Shown one piece after another: positions 8,537 to 17,696 of a stretch of 64,000 nt of DNA (the first letter of the stretch is position 1; each line of letters begins with the position of its first letter). The DNA is from Roseivirga sp. (GTDB lineage: Bacteria; Bacteroidota; Bacteroidia; Cytophagales; Cyclobacteriaceae). The stretch covers positions 62,001 to 126,000 of the forward strand of contig JAAWWF010000009.1 of the NCBI GenBank assembly GCA_021404565.1. Direction: 5' to 3'. Made by a program: the position numbers and the translations under genes. Below the pieces are notes generated by a model. It saw only the letters and a program-made list of their open reading frames with translations. It had not been told where the DNA came from and did no database searches.

Positions 8537-11500
8537 TTAGTTTGACCCTGATGGGGGAGTGGTCGTGGGAGTGTTTTGTTTTCTGCGCTTTTTGCGGTTT
8601 CGGTTCACTCCTCCAAAAAACTCTTTGAGGCTGTTGAAACTGGTGGTTTGGGTTACACTTGCCCCGGTAGTGGTGCTGGTTGTGCCTTGTGAGATCAGCG
8701 ACTGGGTAAAATCATAGTTGTTACGGGAGTATACTTTTACTTTGTACCTGCCATCCGGAGTCAATAGATATTCTGCTGTCCAGTCACCGGCAATGCTGTT
8801 TACATCCACCAGGTTGGTGACGCCTCCTTCTCGCGTTACGCGCAGTCTTCCTCCCAAAAAGGTATAGGAAAGCCTCAGCTGAAATGTGTTGAAAGCCTCT
8901 TCCGTCAGGTCGGCCAGGTCAAGGTCTATTTCCAGGTTTTCGTCCAGTTGTGCTGCCAGCTGACTAAATTGATTGGAGAGCAACTGACTTACATTTTGAG
9001 AAGCGGTGCGCCCCCCGATATTGACGATGCCTTCTTCACTGAATCGGTTGAATACAATCAGACTCAATACCTGCCTGTTAAGCTCCTGCTCATCACTCTG
9101 AATTTTATTCTTAAAGGCATTGAGTGCAGTTTGTAGCTGAAAATCCTGGGTATTGACCTCACTGAAATCTATATCGAAGGCAATTTTAGGAGAAAGCAGA
9201 GCTCCCTGCAGGTTGAGCTTTACCTTGGTGGGGTATCGCCTGCTGACCCCTCCCGAGCTGTTGTCAATAAGCCCGGCAGTGGTAAGTATCGGGTCTAGCG
9301 ATGTGATTTGCCTTTTAGATGCATTGATGTCCATAACCCCTTCGTAAGGGTCACCATACCAGGTAATACGGCTGGGCTGTTCAATGTCAAATTCCTTGGT
9401 AATGATATTATAGAGAGAGAAGTTGTACGAACCCTGTACAATATCAAGTCCTCCGGACATGTTGAACTCTCCCTGTGAATCGATCTGCAACCTCAACTGT
9501 CCGTTACCCCGGCCGCGGATGATATCTCCGGTTTTCGCATCTATAATGATCTCTGTATAGGCATCAGGGGTTACTTCTATGTCGAGATCAAGGTTAAGCC
9601 CTTCAATCTTAATTTTGTCTACCTCATCTTCAATTGCTGCCTTAACCTCGGTGGTATCCGTCCGGTCTATGAATTTGATAAAACTGTTATTGTTCGTTTC
9701 ATTGCCCTTGCTTATAGGGATGTAAACCTTTGTATTAGGCTGGGTAGAGGCATTGGCTGAGATACTCAAATTGTTTGCAGCTCCTGTAATATCCACAGTG
9801 CCTGATGCATAGGCCTCGCCATAATAAAGTACCTCTTCGGAAAAGGGGATATTTAATACCTGGAATTGATTTAAATCGCCATCCAGATCGAGTACGAAAT
9901 TTTTGAAATAGTTGTGTTGAATTGAGCCATTGAAATCTGCCTTGTTATCCTGATTGTCAGCAAAAAGTATATTACTCAGTTTGATGTTGTTTTCTTCAAA
10001 TTCAAAATCTCCATCAAACAGATAGTTGGTATTCAGGTAGTTGACTTTAATACCAGCCTCCTCGATAAAGCCTTTTCCTTCCAATACCGGTTTTTTGAGC
10101 TTGCCTTTCACACTTAGTCTGCCATCAAGTGTACCTCCAATTTCAGTGAAATAGTCTTCTATATAAGGCTCGGCAATTTTCAGGTTGGCATCATTGAATA
10201 CAAGGTCAAGGTCTAGCTGATTGCTCTTATTTGAAGGGAAAAAGTCACCGTTGAGGGTGATGATCTCCTTACCCAGCCTGTTGACTGTGAAATCGAGGTC
10301 AAATTTTCGGCTCAGATCTTTCCAGGCCAGTTCACCATTAATGTCACCAACCAGGAAGTTGTTGATTCTGAAATCGTCAATTTTCAAATCACCAAAGAAA
10401 AGCGGATTGTAATAGATGTTTTGTGCATTCAGGGTGCCGTTAATCTTCCCCGTGTATTCTTTTAATGTGATAGGGTTGAAATTCTGGACCTCTACCTCCC
10501 GGAATTTCACCTGGAGTGTTTTTGCAGTGTCTTTCAACACAGAGATTTCTCCATCAAAATTGATGGATTGGTTGTTGTTATAGATATCCAGGTTCTCAAT
10601 AGTGATTTTCTCTTCTCCAAAGACTACAATGTTATCCTCAGCAATCTGCCAGGTCTCGTTAAGGGCCAGAATATTCGAGGCATCGAATCTCATTTCAGTG
10701 CGATCGGGGTAAAAATCCAGATCAGCTCCTATTTCAGCATAGTTGCCGCTGCTTATCTGCCCCAGGTTCTGCCTCAAATCTATGTGCTTGCCATCCCATA
10801 CCGCTTCCAGGGTAAGGTCATCTGTTTCTGAAGTATTGGCGTAAACCTGTTTTTTGGAGTAAAAATAGCCAATGGTCAAAATGTTGGAGGTATCTCTCAG
10901 GTTGTCAGCATTGATATCAAACTCATTGTCCAGAAAATTGATGTTAGCATAGGTGACCGTATCTACTTTGGTATTGAGTATAAAATGTTGCTGACCATTA
11001 TTGGTGAAAGTTCCCTCGATCAAGCCATTTTTTGCCACATAAATGGCCGTATCAAAAAGATTGATGATAGGCGTGACATCCTTTAGTTCTACAGTGTAGT
11101 CAATGTCAAAAGGCAGATCGCTGGGGCCGTTCTGCTCCAGGAATGAGTTCAGGCCCTTCATGTTACTGGAAAACATCAAACGATATTGTTCATTGATATT
11201 GCTGAGTTCATTCAGTAGGGTGGTAAACTCAAAGTTTCCATCCATATTCATTTTGAAATACTCAGAAGAGAATTCCACTGACCTTTCTGTTTCACTACGT
11301 TCGGATGAAAAGTATAGTGAGTCTATTGTGATGTCTTCGGTCTCATAGCTCAGATAGGTCTGCCTCAGGGTCAGGTCCCCAAGGATGCTATCCAGTTTTA
11401 ACCCCTGTATATCTATATCAAAGTCAGTTGACAGATTAACCTGTTGAGAGGTGACCTGAATTTCGTCCATATCGGCATTGGTAAGGGTGCCATTGATCTC

Positions 11501-13081
11501 AAAAAGGTTCTTCTTATCTCTGAGGTCTACAGAACCACTGGCCTGCATGGTGAAGTTCGGGTCGTTTACATTGATGTCTCCTTTAAAGAAGGACTGCGCA
11601 AAGTGTCCATCCGTTTTGATGTCCTTATAGTCATAGCCATTGATACCCACTTTAAATATGGTCGCATCCAGATCAAAATCTGCATCCTCCAGCTTAAAGC
11701 CCGAACCCTCAATGGTACCCGTCATATTTACTTTTTGAAAGATGCTGTCTTCGGTAAAAAGTCCAAGATCGAACTCGCGCATGGTGAGCTCTCCATCATA
11801 TTTTGCGTTCTTACCTTCCTCTATTTCAATTTGAGTATTGGAATCAAAGTCACCTATGTCCGTCCTGAATTCTCCCTGTGCAACGAAATTGTACACAGCT
11901 CCCTCAAAGTCACCGTCCAGTCTGACCAACCCCAGCTTATCAGTAATGCTAAAAGCCTGAGGGCTTATATAGTTTTGTAAATCGGTCGATTTAAGCCGGG
12001 AGTCATTCAGGGTAATATCGAAGATAGTCTCATCAATCAAGGGCAGGCCTTCAATGTCCATGCTGCCCTGAAGTCGTGTATTATCGCTAAAGGCGATCTT
12101 GAAATTCTCTGAAAAGAAACTTCTGACGGTACCGGTGAAATAGCCTGATAGTTCCACCTGCTCATCATACGAGGCGAGCTCCGGTGCAAAGAGCGAAAGG
12201 TCTTTTGTATGAATGATGGACTCATCGAAATTGGCACTGATGTTTACTTTGTTGATGAAATCGCTCATGTCTGAAGCTTTCTCATGTCTGAACACCACAG
12301 AGTCTTTTATGTGGCTTTGGCCCAGTTTCAGGTCCAGGTCGTAGAAGGCCATACCCTTCTGAGAGGTTCTGAAGAAAGTATGTAGCTCGTCAATCTCCAG
12401 CCCTGAAATGGTATCTTTTGCTGTGAGATATTTCACATCAATCTGGAAAGTGTCCCGAACGGATTTAAGGTTCAGTAAATCCGCACTCAGCGAGGTCAGC
12501 CTGAAATGATTTTGGTCAAAGCCTGTGGTAAGAGAATCAATCCTGCCATCAGAAAGACTGAACTCAGAGTTGCTCATCGTTATTTTGCTGATTCCGAAAA
12601 TGCCCGGCTCAAAGGGTTTGGGTGGATCAGAAGGCTCCGGAGCCAGAAAATCATCCAGAGCGATTACCCAATAATCTATATTGAGGGCCGATTTCCCTTC
12701 TTCTCTCAGGTTAACGGATGCTCCGTCTATCCATGCCTCGTCAAGCTGTATGTCTTTTTTACCAATAAGCGCCTGCAAATCGAAGGTGAGCACCAACTCG
12801 TCAATCTCAATCATTTTACGGTCATCATGATCGTAGATGCGCGTGCCTTCCACTACAATAGAGTTAAACCACCGGATATTCGTGTAGTCAATCTCCGACT
12901 GATATCCGGTACCTTCGGTCAGGTAGGTAGTAACTTCGTCAACGATATAATTCTGAACAGGGGGAAGATGAATAAGGCCTATGACAAGGCCGAGTAAAAT
13001 CAATGGAGTGAGTATTATCCAGGGTATTGATTTAACAATACGTTTTTTGATAACTTGCGATCTGTTATTATTCTCACTCAA
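8537..13081 (-). CDS. tamB: TamB/DUF490-like translocation and assembly protein
   Basis: At 1514 residues this is a giant inner-membrane-anchored, periplasm-spanning protein of the AsmA/TamB type. One membrane segment lies at about 17-37. Long repetitive beta-rich sequence follows, with many D-x-D and N-G-x-L-x strands. The C-terminal DUF490 domain covers about 1080-1470. The family acts in outer-membrane protein insertion and in lipid transport between membranes. The C-terminus ends in a basic K-K-R-R-K and Thr/Pro tail. The start is TTG at 13081, the only start codon before the membrane segment. It shares one base with the ATG of divergent tsaD, so there is no intergenic promoter region. 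Confidence 0.88.
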   Translation of the reverse strand: MSENNNRSQVIKKRIVKSIPWIILTPLILLGLVIGLIHLPPVQNYIVDEVTTYLTEGTGYQSEIDYTNIRWFNSIVVEGTRIYDHDDRKMIEIDELVLTFDLQALIGKKDIQLDEAWIDGASVNLREEGKSALNIDYWVIALDDFLAPEPSDPPKPFEPGIFGISKITMSNSEFSLSDGRIDSLTTGFDQNHFRLTSLSADLLNLKSVRDTFQIDVKYLTAKDTISGLEIDELHTFFRTSQKGMAFYDLDLKLGQSHIKDSVVFRHEKASDMSDFINKVNISANFDESIIHTKDLSLFAPELASYDEQVELSGYFTGTVRSFFSENFKIAFSDNTRLQGSMDIEGLPLIDETIFDITLNDSRLKSTDLQNYISPQAFSITDKLGLVRLDGDFEGAVYNFVAQGEFRTDIGDFDSNTQIEIEEGKNAKYDGELTMREFDLGLFTEDSIFQKVNMTGTIEGSGFKLEDADFDLDATIFKVGINGYDYKDIKTDGHFAQSFFKGDINVNDPNFTMQASGSVDLRDKKNLFEINGTLTNADMDEIQVTSQQVNLSTDFDIDIQGLKLDSILGDLTLRQTYLSYETEDITIDSLYFSSERSETERSVEFSSEYFKMNMDGNFEFTTLLNELSNINEQYRLMFSSNMKGLNSFLEQNGPSDLPFDIDYTVELKDVTPIINLFDTAIYVAKNGLIEGTFTNNGQQHFILNTKVDTVTYANINFLDNEFDINADNLRDTSNILTIGYFYSKKQVYANTSETDDLTLEAVWDGKHIDLRQNLGQISSGNYAEIGADLDFYPDRTEMRFDASNILALNETWQIAEDNIVVFGEEKITIENLDIYNNNQSINFDGEISVLKDTAKTLQVKFREVEVQNFNPITLKEYTGKINGTLNAQNIYYNPLFFGDLKIDDFRINNFLVGDINGELAWKDLSRKFDLDFTVNRLGKEIITLNGDFFPSNKSNQLDLDLVFNDANLKIAEPYIEDYFTEIGGTLDGRLSVKGKLKKPVLEGKGFIEEAGIKVNYLNTNYLFDGDFEFEENNIKLSNILFADNQDNKADFNGSIQHNYFKNFVLDLDGDLNQFQVLNIPFSEEVLYYGEAYASGTVDITGAANNLSISANASTQPNTKVYIPISKGNETNNNSFIKFIDRTDTTEVKAAIEDEVDKIKIEGLNLDLDIEVTPDAYTEIIIDAKTGDIIRGRGNGQLRLQIDSQGEFNMSGGLDIVQGSYNFSLYNIITKEFDIEQPSRITWYGDPYEGVMDINASKRQITSLDPILTTAGLIDNSSGGVSRRYPTKVKLNLQGALLSPKIAFDIDFSEVNTQDFQLQTALNAFKNKIQSDEQELNRQVLSLIVFNRFSEEGIVNIGGRTASQNVSQLLSNQFSQLAAQLDENLEIDLDLADLTEEAFNTFQLRLSYTFLGGRLRVTREGGVTNLVDVNSIAGDWTAEYLLTPDGRYKVKVYSRNNYDFTQSLISQGTTSTTTGASVTQTTSFNSLKEFFGGVNRNRKKRRKQNTPTTTPPSGSN

Positions 13082-14094
13082 TGCCCACCTCCGAAATCAA
13101 AATACTGGCTATAGAATCATCCTGTGATGAAACTTCGGCCGCTGTAGTGGTCAACGGCAAAGTACTCAATAATATCATCGCAACGCAATCAGTGCATGAA
13201 AATTATGGAGGCGTGGTGCCTGAACTGGCTTCCCGCGCTCATCAGCAGAATATAGTTCCTGTTGTTGATCAAGCACTCAAAAATGCTGCCATAGATAAGA
13301 ACGAACTATCTGCGATTTCGTTTACACGAGGCCCGGGACTTTTAGGAGCTTTGTTAGTAGGTACTTCCTTTGCGAAGTCGATGGCCCTGGCCCTGGATAT
13401 TCCGCTCATAGAGGTAAACCACATGCAGGCACATATTCTTGCCCATTTTATTGATGACCCGAAACCAGAGTTTCCCTTTCTATGCCTGACAGTAAGTGGT
13501 GGTCATACCCAGATTGTGCTCGTGGAAAGTCACCTCAAAATGGCGATTATCGGAGAAACGCGTGATGATGCAGTCGGGGAGGCCTTTGATAAGTCGGCCA
13601 AGCTGCTTGGTTTACCATACCCTGGAGGGCCACTGATCGATAAATATGCAAAGCAGGGTGACCCGACAAAGTTTGCCTTTCCTGAAACCTCAATGCCGGG
13701 TTTGAGCTATTCGTTTAGCGGTATCAAAACGGGGATACTATATTTTCTAAGGGATGAGTTAAAGAAGAACGACCGGTTTATTGAGGAAAATCTTAATGAT
13801 ATTTGTGCCAGTATTCAGCATACCCTGGTGAACATGCTTTTGCAGAAACTCCGCAAGGCCGCCAGGCAGCATAAAATCAAACATATTGCCATTGCAGGAG
13901 GGGTATCGGCTAACAGTGGACTAAGAATGACCCTACAAAAAATGGCTGAAGCTGAGCGATGGACAACCTATGTGCCCGATTTTCAGTATTGCACAGATAA
14001 CGCAGGCATGATTGGTATAGCCGGTTACTACAAATACCTGGCTGGTGAGTTTGTTGATCAGAAGGTGAGCGCCCTGCCCAGAATGAAATTTTAA
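13081..14094 (+). CDS. tsaD: tRNA N6-adenosine threonylcarbamoyltransferase TsaD
   Basis: TsaD transfers the threonylcarbamoyl group from TC-AMP to A37 of ANN-decoding tRNAs, working with TsaB and TsaE. The sequence begins with the family signature I-L-A-I-E-S-S-C-D-E-T-S. It carries the metal-binding H-M-Q-A-H (about 112-116), the S-G-G-H-T block and the late A-G-G-V-S-A-N-S block. Length (337) is normal. The ATG overlaps by one base the TTG of the minus-strand tamB. The coiled-coil gene starts 4 bases downstream. Confidence 0.96.
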   Translation: MPTSEIKILAIESSCDETSAAVVVNGKVLNNIIATQSVHENYGGVVPELASRAHQQNIVPVVDQALKNAAIDKNELSAISFTRGPGLLGALLVGTSFAKSMALALDIPLIEVNHMQAHILAHFIDDPKPEFPFLCLTVSGGHTQIVLVESHLKMAIIGETRDDAVGEAFDKSAKLLGLPYPGGPLIDKYAKQGDPTKFAFPETSMPGLSYSFSGIKTGILYFLRDELKKNDRFIEENLNDICASIQHTLVNMLLQKLRKAARQHKIKHIAIAGGVSANSGLRMTLQKMAEAERWTTYVPDFQYCTDNAGMIGIAGYYKYLAGEFVDQKVSALPRMKF

Positions 14095-14098
14095 GAGT

Positions 14099-14413
14099 GT
14101 GAAATCGGACTTTGAGAAACTGGTAATAGCCCGCAGGTACATTGAGATGCTGCAGAAAGAAAATGAGCTGTTGAAGAAAGAGGTTGAATCTGAGCACCAA
14201 TTGACCCTCGATGCCCGTAAGGCGCTAAAGGACGAGCAGGGTCGTAAAGAAAAGATGACACCTGATGAGAAGCTGAAGATCAAAGGGGACTTGTACGTGC
14301 AGCAAATGCGGGATACCATCAATAACCTGAGGACTAAACTGAAAACGGCCACAGACGATAATAAGAAACTGATTGAACAAGTTATTCGGCTTAAGTCAGG
14401 CAATAAGTTTTAA
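14099..14413 (+). CDS. Small coiled-coil protein, 104 aa
   Basis: This is a highly charged helical protein. Heptad-like L/I/V spacing across almost the whole length (about 5-100) indicates a long coiled coil, with no signal peptide or catalytic motif. The start is GTG, 4 bases after tsaD, so it is likely cotranscribed with tsaD, the thioesterase and smpB. I do not recognise a named family. Confidence 0.7.
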   Translation: MKSDFEKLVIARRYIEMLQKENELLKKEVESEHQLTLDARKALKDEQGRKEKMTPDEKLKIKGDLYVQQMRDTINNLRTKLKTATDDNKKLIEQVIRLKSGNKF

Positions 14414-14427
14414 TAAACCTGGATCTG

Positions 14428-14823
14428 GTGAAAAATCAATTCACACACGGAGATGTCAAAATACATACCTATGTAGTTACCGATGACGACTTTGCAAGTT
14501 TTCAGTCGGGTGTGGTGCACCCTGTGTGTAGTACTTTTACGCTAGGCAGAGAAATGGAATGGTCCTCTCGTCTGTTTGTGTTGGAAATGATTGAGAAGGA
14601 TGAAGAGGGGATAGGTACCATGCTGGAGATCGCTCATGTTGGCCCGGCATTTGAGGGAGAAGAACTAGTGGCAACGGCCACTTTCGAAAGTCTCTCGGGC
14701 AATGAACTCATCTGTCAGATTGCCGTCAGTGCGGCAGGGAGGCCCGTTGCGACCGGAAGGACCGGCCAGAAAATACTAAAGAAGGATAAGATCAATCAAA
14801 TTTTCACTAGATTAGAAAAATAG
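14428..14823 (+). CDS. Hotdog-fold thioesterase (FlK-like)
   Basis: This 131-residue single-domain hotdog protein resembles the fluoroacetyl-CoA thioesterase family. Matching features are the H-P-V-C-S-T-F near residue 31, a central helix with E-M-I-E, the strand G-T-M-L-E-I-A-H-V-G-P, and the late V-A-T-G-R-T-G-Q-K. It probably hydrolyses a short acyl-CoA; the substrate cannot be deduced. The start is GTG. The stop codon TAG touches the ATG of smpB directly, suggesting one operon. Confidence 0.75.
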   Translation: MKNQFTHGDVKIHTYVVTDDDFASFQSGVVHPVCSTFTLGREMEWSSRLFVLEMIEKDEEGIGTMLEIAHVGPAFEGEELVATATFESLSGNELICQIAVSAAGRPVATGRTGQKILKKDKINQIFTRLEK

Positions 14824-15291
14824 ATGGCGAAGAAAAAGCAACGTTTTTCAACAAGTATAAATATCAATAACCGTAAGGCCAGCTATGAGTTTGCTTTCAT
14901 TGATAAATATACGGCCGGTATGCAACTGCAGGGTACCGAGATCAAATCCATTCGCGAGGGTCAGGTCAACATGCAGGACGCTTTTTGCTATTTTGTGAAG
15001 GACGAGCTTTTTGTAAAGCAAATGCACATTTCGCCCTATGCACAGGGAACACATTACAATCATGTAAGCGACCGGGAGCGCAAGCTGCTGCTCAACAAAA
15101 AGGAGCTGGAAAAACTTAATACAAAGAGTAAAGAGAAGGGACTGGCTATTATACCTACCCGTCTTTTTATCAATGACAGAGGTTTTGCCAAGCTGGATAT
15201 AGCGCTGGCCAAAGGAAAGAAATTACACGACAAAAGAGATTCAATTAAAGATCGGGATACTCAGAGAGAGCTCGATAGAATGAGAGTTTGA
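14824..15291 (+). CDS. smpB: SsrA-binding protein SmpB
   Basis: SmpB binds tmRNA and delivers it to stalled ribosomes in trans-translation. The protein shows N-R-K-A-S-Y-E-F near residue 16, the strong G-T-E-I-K-S-I-R-E-G-Q-V-N motif, and a basic C-terminal tail with K-G-K-K-L-H-D-K-R. Length 155 is normal. Its stop overlaps the ATG of the next gene by one base (TGATG). No tmRNA gene was seen in this window. Confidence 0.97.
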   Translation: MAKKKQRFSTSININNRKASYEFAFIDKYTAGMQLQGTEIKSIREGQVNMQDAFCYFVKDELFVKQMHISPYAQGTHYNHVSDRERKLLLNKKELEKLNTKSKEKGLAIIPTRLFINDRGFAKLDIALAKGKKLHDKRDSIKDRDTQRELDRMRV

Positions 15292-16085
15292 TGAACCAGC
15301 CTGAATATGGTATTTGCCGCTTAAGCGTGGTGCCTGTTCGCAGAGATGCGGCAGACAGCTCAGAGATGATTTCTCAGCTGCTTTTTGGCGAGCACTATCG
15401 GGTTCTTGAAAAATCAGACAATGGAATGTGGTGTCGTATCCAGAATGCTTTTGACAATTATGAGGGTTGGGTTGACCTAAAACAGCACAATGAGATATCA
15501 GAAGCCTATTTTAACCAAATCAGCGATTCTGAATATAAAATAGCCACCGATCTTTTTGCACGGATGCTATATAAAAAGCAGGTAGTCCATGTGGTACTGG
15601 GTTCGGTACTACCACTGCTCAATAACCCGCTTTTTCAACATGAAGAGCAACTGGCATTTAACGGGGAAGCCAAGAGTCTTCATCAGAAATGGAGTGCTGA
15701 ACTCATGGTCACATTGGCCAAAAAGTACCTGAATGCTCCTTACCTGTGGGGCGGCAGAAGTCCATTTGGTATAGACTGCTCAGGTTTTACCCAGGTGGTT
15801 TTCAGAGTGGCCGGTTACAAACTGGCCAGAGACTCTAAAGATCAGATCATGCAGGGTAAAGAAATTTCTCCGGAAGAAGCAGGACCTGGAGATTTGGCCT
15901 TTTTCACCAATAAGGCTGGTAAAATGAATCATGTAGGCATCATTCTCAAAGAGGGAGAAATCATTCATTCCTCAGGCAAAGTACGAATTGACCAGTTAGA
16001 CGGTCAGGGAATCTTTAACCAGGAAATCAATTCTTACACCCACCAGCTTTTCAAAGTCAGGCGGATATTCAGAGAGAAGGCATGA
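15291..16085 (+). CDS. NlpC/P60 cell-wall peptidase with SH3-like N-terminus
   Basis: The protein probably cleaves gamma-D-glutamyl-diamino acid bonds in peptidoglycan peptides. The N-terminal about 125 residues look like bacterial SH3 domains (W-C-R-I-Q, then Y-E-G-W-V-D). The C-terminal NlpC/P60 domain has catalytic Cys in G-I-D-C-S-G-F-T-Q and His in M-N-H-V-G-I-I. No clear signal peptide is seen, so it may act on imported or recycled muropeptides, as YkfC-type enzymes do. The ATG at 15291 overlaps the smpB stop. It ends overlapping the HNH gene (ATGA). Confidence 0.87.
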   Translation: MNQPEYGICRLSVVPVRRDAADSSEMISQLLFGEHYRVLEKSDNGMWCRIQNAFDNYEGWVDLKQHNEISEAYFNQISDSEYKIATDLFARMLYKKQVVHVVLGSVLPLLNNPLFQHEEQLAFNGEAKSLHQKWSAELMVTLAKKYLNAPYLWGGRSPFGIDCSGFTQVVFRVAGYKLARDSKDQIMQGKEISPEEAGPGDLAFFTNKAGKMNHVGIILKEGEIIHSSGKVRIDQLDGQGIFNQEINSYTHQLFKVRRIFREKA

Positions 16086-16579
16086 GAAGAGTACTCGTGT
16101 TGAATCAGGATTACAGCCCTTTGACGGTTTGCTCTGCCGAGCGCGCCTTTCTCCTGATTTATGCCCGAAAAGCGGAACGCGTGCATGACGATCCTGAGCT
16201 TAAATTAAGAACGGTCTCTACGGAGTATCCTATGCCATCTGTAATACGCCTTCAGGATTATATCTTTGTGCCTTATAAAAGTGTTTTGCTTTCCCGTCAG
16301 AATATTTTTAAACGAGACAGACAGCAATGTCAGTACTGTGGTAGTCAGCGCGACCTCACCCTCGATCATGTGTTGCCCGGCTCCAGAGGAGGGAAATCGT
16401 CATGGACCAATCTGACCACCGCCTGTAAGAAATGTAACTCCTATAAAGGAGACCGGACGCCTGAAGAGGCAGAGATGTCCCTTATGAACCAGCCCTTCAA
16501 ACCATCCTACGTCATGTTTGTGAGAAATTTCTCCGGCTTTACCTCAGACGAGTGGCTCAGGTACCTGGGTACTAACTAA
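16082..16579 (+). CDS. HNH endonuclease
   Basis: A 165-residue protein with a C-terminal HNH nuclease domain: zinc pair C-Q-Y-C-G, catalytic T-L-D-H-V-L-P, then W-T-N-L-T-T-A-C, and second zinc pair C-K-K-C-N. The N-terminal half starts V-L-N-Q-D-Y-S-P-L, a form common in stand-alone chromosomal HNH proteins. The start overlaps the NlpC/P60 gene by 4 bases. There is no nearby restriction or phage gene, so a housekeeping DNA-processing role is more likely than defence. Confidence 0.88.
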   Translation: MRRVLVLNQDYSPLTVCSAERAFLLIYARKAERVHDDPELKLRTVSTEYPMPSVIRLQDYIFVPYKSVLLSRQNIFKRDRQQCQYCGSQRDLTLDHVLPGSRGGKSSWTNLTTACKKCNSYKGDRTPEEAEMSLMNQPFKPSYVMFVRNFSGFTSDEWLRYLGTN

Positions 16580-16771
16580 CCTTACCTGGTCAGGGTTTCT
16601 GCTTTATTTCCATAACAACATGATAATCAATGAGGATAGCGCTGCTTTTGGTGTGTTCCGGCTTGGTTTTTGATTAATACTCTGTCTGGATTGGATGGGA
16701 AAATTTCGTTACTTTTAATAAGGAATGGCGTTATCTTTTCAAGCTGGGCTCACTTTTAAACCAACAAAAAG

Positions 16772-17179
16772 ATGAAAACTATCAAAAACTACCTGTACCT
16801 GCTTCTTGCGGGTACGTTTGTCCTGTTTAGTGCTTGTGAAGAAACGGGAGAAACTGTCGCACCTGCTGATCTGAATGCTATTAGTACGTACAGTCCTACG
16901 ATAGAAGGTGATAACGTTACTTTTAACGGGAACCTTAAAAATGCTAATTCCACCATTGAATACGGTTTTATGTGGTATGTTCAGCCTTCTGGTCAAGAGG
17001 AAGCTGTTGTTCATCGACTGGTCGTTGGAAACGGAGATATCAACGGGGATTTTACGAAAGTGGTGGCTAACTTGCCTAAAGGTGTTAGTCTGGTGGTTTG
17101 CGCTTTTGTGGACTATAAAGACGCTACGCAACAAGTGATTAACGCCATCGGTGAAGAGATAGACTTTACATACGACTGA
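16772..17179 (+). CDS. Small lipoprotein, first of a tandem paralogous pair
   Basis: The signal peptide and lipobox end in L-F-S-A-C (about residue 23). The mature domain is about 110 residues. Its visible blocks E-Y-G-F-M-W-Y-V, V-G-N-G, P-K-G, V-V-C-A-F-V-D-Y-K and A-I-G-E-E-I-D-F all recur in the next gene. No known family recognised. The stop overlaps the next ATG (TGATG), indicating translational coupling. An imperfect -7 box, TACTTTTA, lies at 16710-16717. Confidence 0.75.
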   Translation: MKTIKNYLYLLLAGTFVLFSACEETGETVAPADLNAISTYSPTIEGDNVTFNGNLKNANSTIEYGFMWYVQPSGQEEAVVHRLVVGNGDINGDFTKVVANLPKGVSLVVCAFVDYKDATQQVINAIGEEIDFTYD

Positions 17180-17613
17180 TGAAAAAGCCAGGATATTTAA
17201 CACTCCTGCTGACTGTAGGAGTGTTTTTTTTAATGAATGCCTGTGGTGGCCTTGAAACTACTGAAGAGCCGGAACCTGGCCTGACGAGTGCGGATATTTC
17301 GGTATTGACTCTGTCACCTGAGGTGAATGATAAGGAGGTTATCCTTAAGGCTGCAATTGAGGTAGATGTAGATAAACTTGATCAGGAGCTTGTTTGGGGT
17401 TTTATGTGGTTCGTAGACAACGGTACTACTGAACGAGACATTAAGAAATTAACCGTAGGCAAGGGGTTCTTTCGCGGCCCTTATAAGATTTTCAAAGACG
17501 ATTTTCCTTCCGAAAAAGAAGTTGCTTTTTGTGCCTTTGTCGACTTTAAGGCCAGTCCCAATGCTGAAGTAGAGCAAATCCTGGGAGAAGAGATCTGGTT
17601 TGATACAAAATGA
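17179..17613 (+). CDS. Small lipoprotein, second of a tandem paralogous pair
   Basis: Residues 1-22 are a lipoprotein signal ending in L-M-N-A-C. The mature part shares W-G-F-M-W-F-V, V-G-K-G, V-A-F-C-A-F-V-D-F-K and I-L-G-E-E-I-W-F with the preceding gene. This is a clear tandem duplication that has since diverged. The coding bases for the signal peptide (17199-17231) form a textbook intrinsic terminator, which should limit expression unless ribosomes disrupt it. Function unknown; probably outer-membrane or surface anchored. Confidence 0.75.
   Translation: MKKPGYLTLLLTVGVFFLMNACGGLETTEEPEPGLTSADISVLTLSPEVNDKEVILKAAIEVDVDKLDQELVWGFMWFVDNGTTERDIKKLTVGKGFFRGPYKIFKDDFPSEKEVAFCAFVDFKASPNAEVEQILGEEIWFDTK
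17199..17231 (+). terminator. Intrinsic terminator inside a coding region (possible attenuator)
   Basis: AACACTCCT (17199-17207) pairs perfectly with AGGAGTGTT (17217-17225) over a 9-base loop and is followed by eight T's (17224-17231). It lies 20 bases after the overlapping stop/start of the two tandem lipoprotein genes, within codons 7-18 of the second. It can end transcripts of the first gene while encoding the signal peptide of the second. Confidence 0.7.
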
Positions 17614-17666
17614 TCTGAAACAGCCTCTATTTCTTTCATCGGCAATATTTTTTCGAATACTTTTCT

Positions 17667-17674
17667 TACCTTTG
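17667..17674 (+). promoter_or_regulatory. -7 box for rpsA
   Basis: TACCTTTG is a perfect match to the Bacteroidetes -7 element TAnnTTTG. I see no clear TTG 19-20 bases upstream. It predicts a leader of about 105 nucleotides. Confidence 0.6.
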
Positions 17675-17696
17675 CAGTCCGTTTCAAAAGAAGCGG

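Noticed and set aside
11444-11980. 178-codon frame opposite tamB
   Set aside because: It is an antisense shadow of the low-complexity beta-rich tamB sequence.
16082-16579. HNH nuclease as part of a defence island
   Set aside because: Neighbours are housekeeping genes (smpB, peptidase, rpsA), with no restriction, phage or toxin gene nearby.
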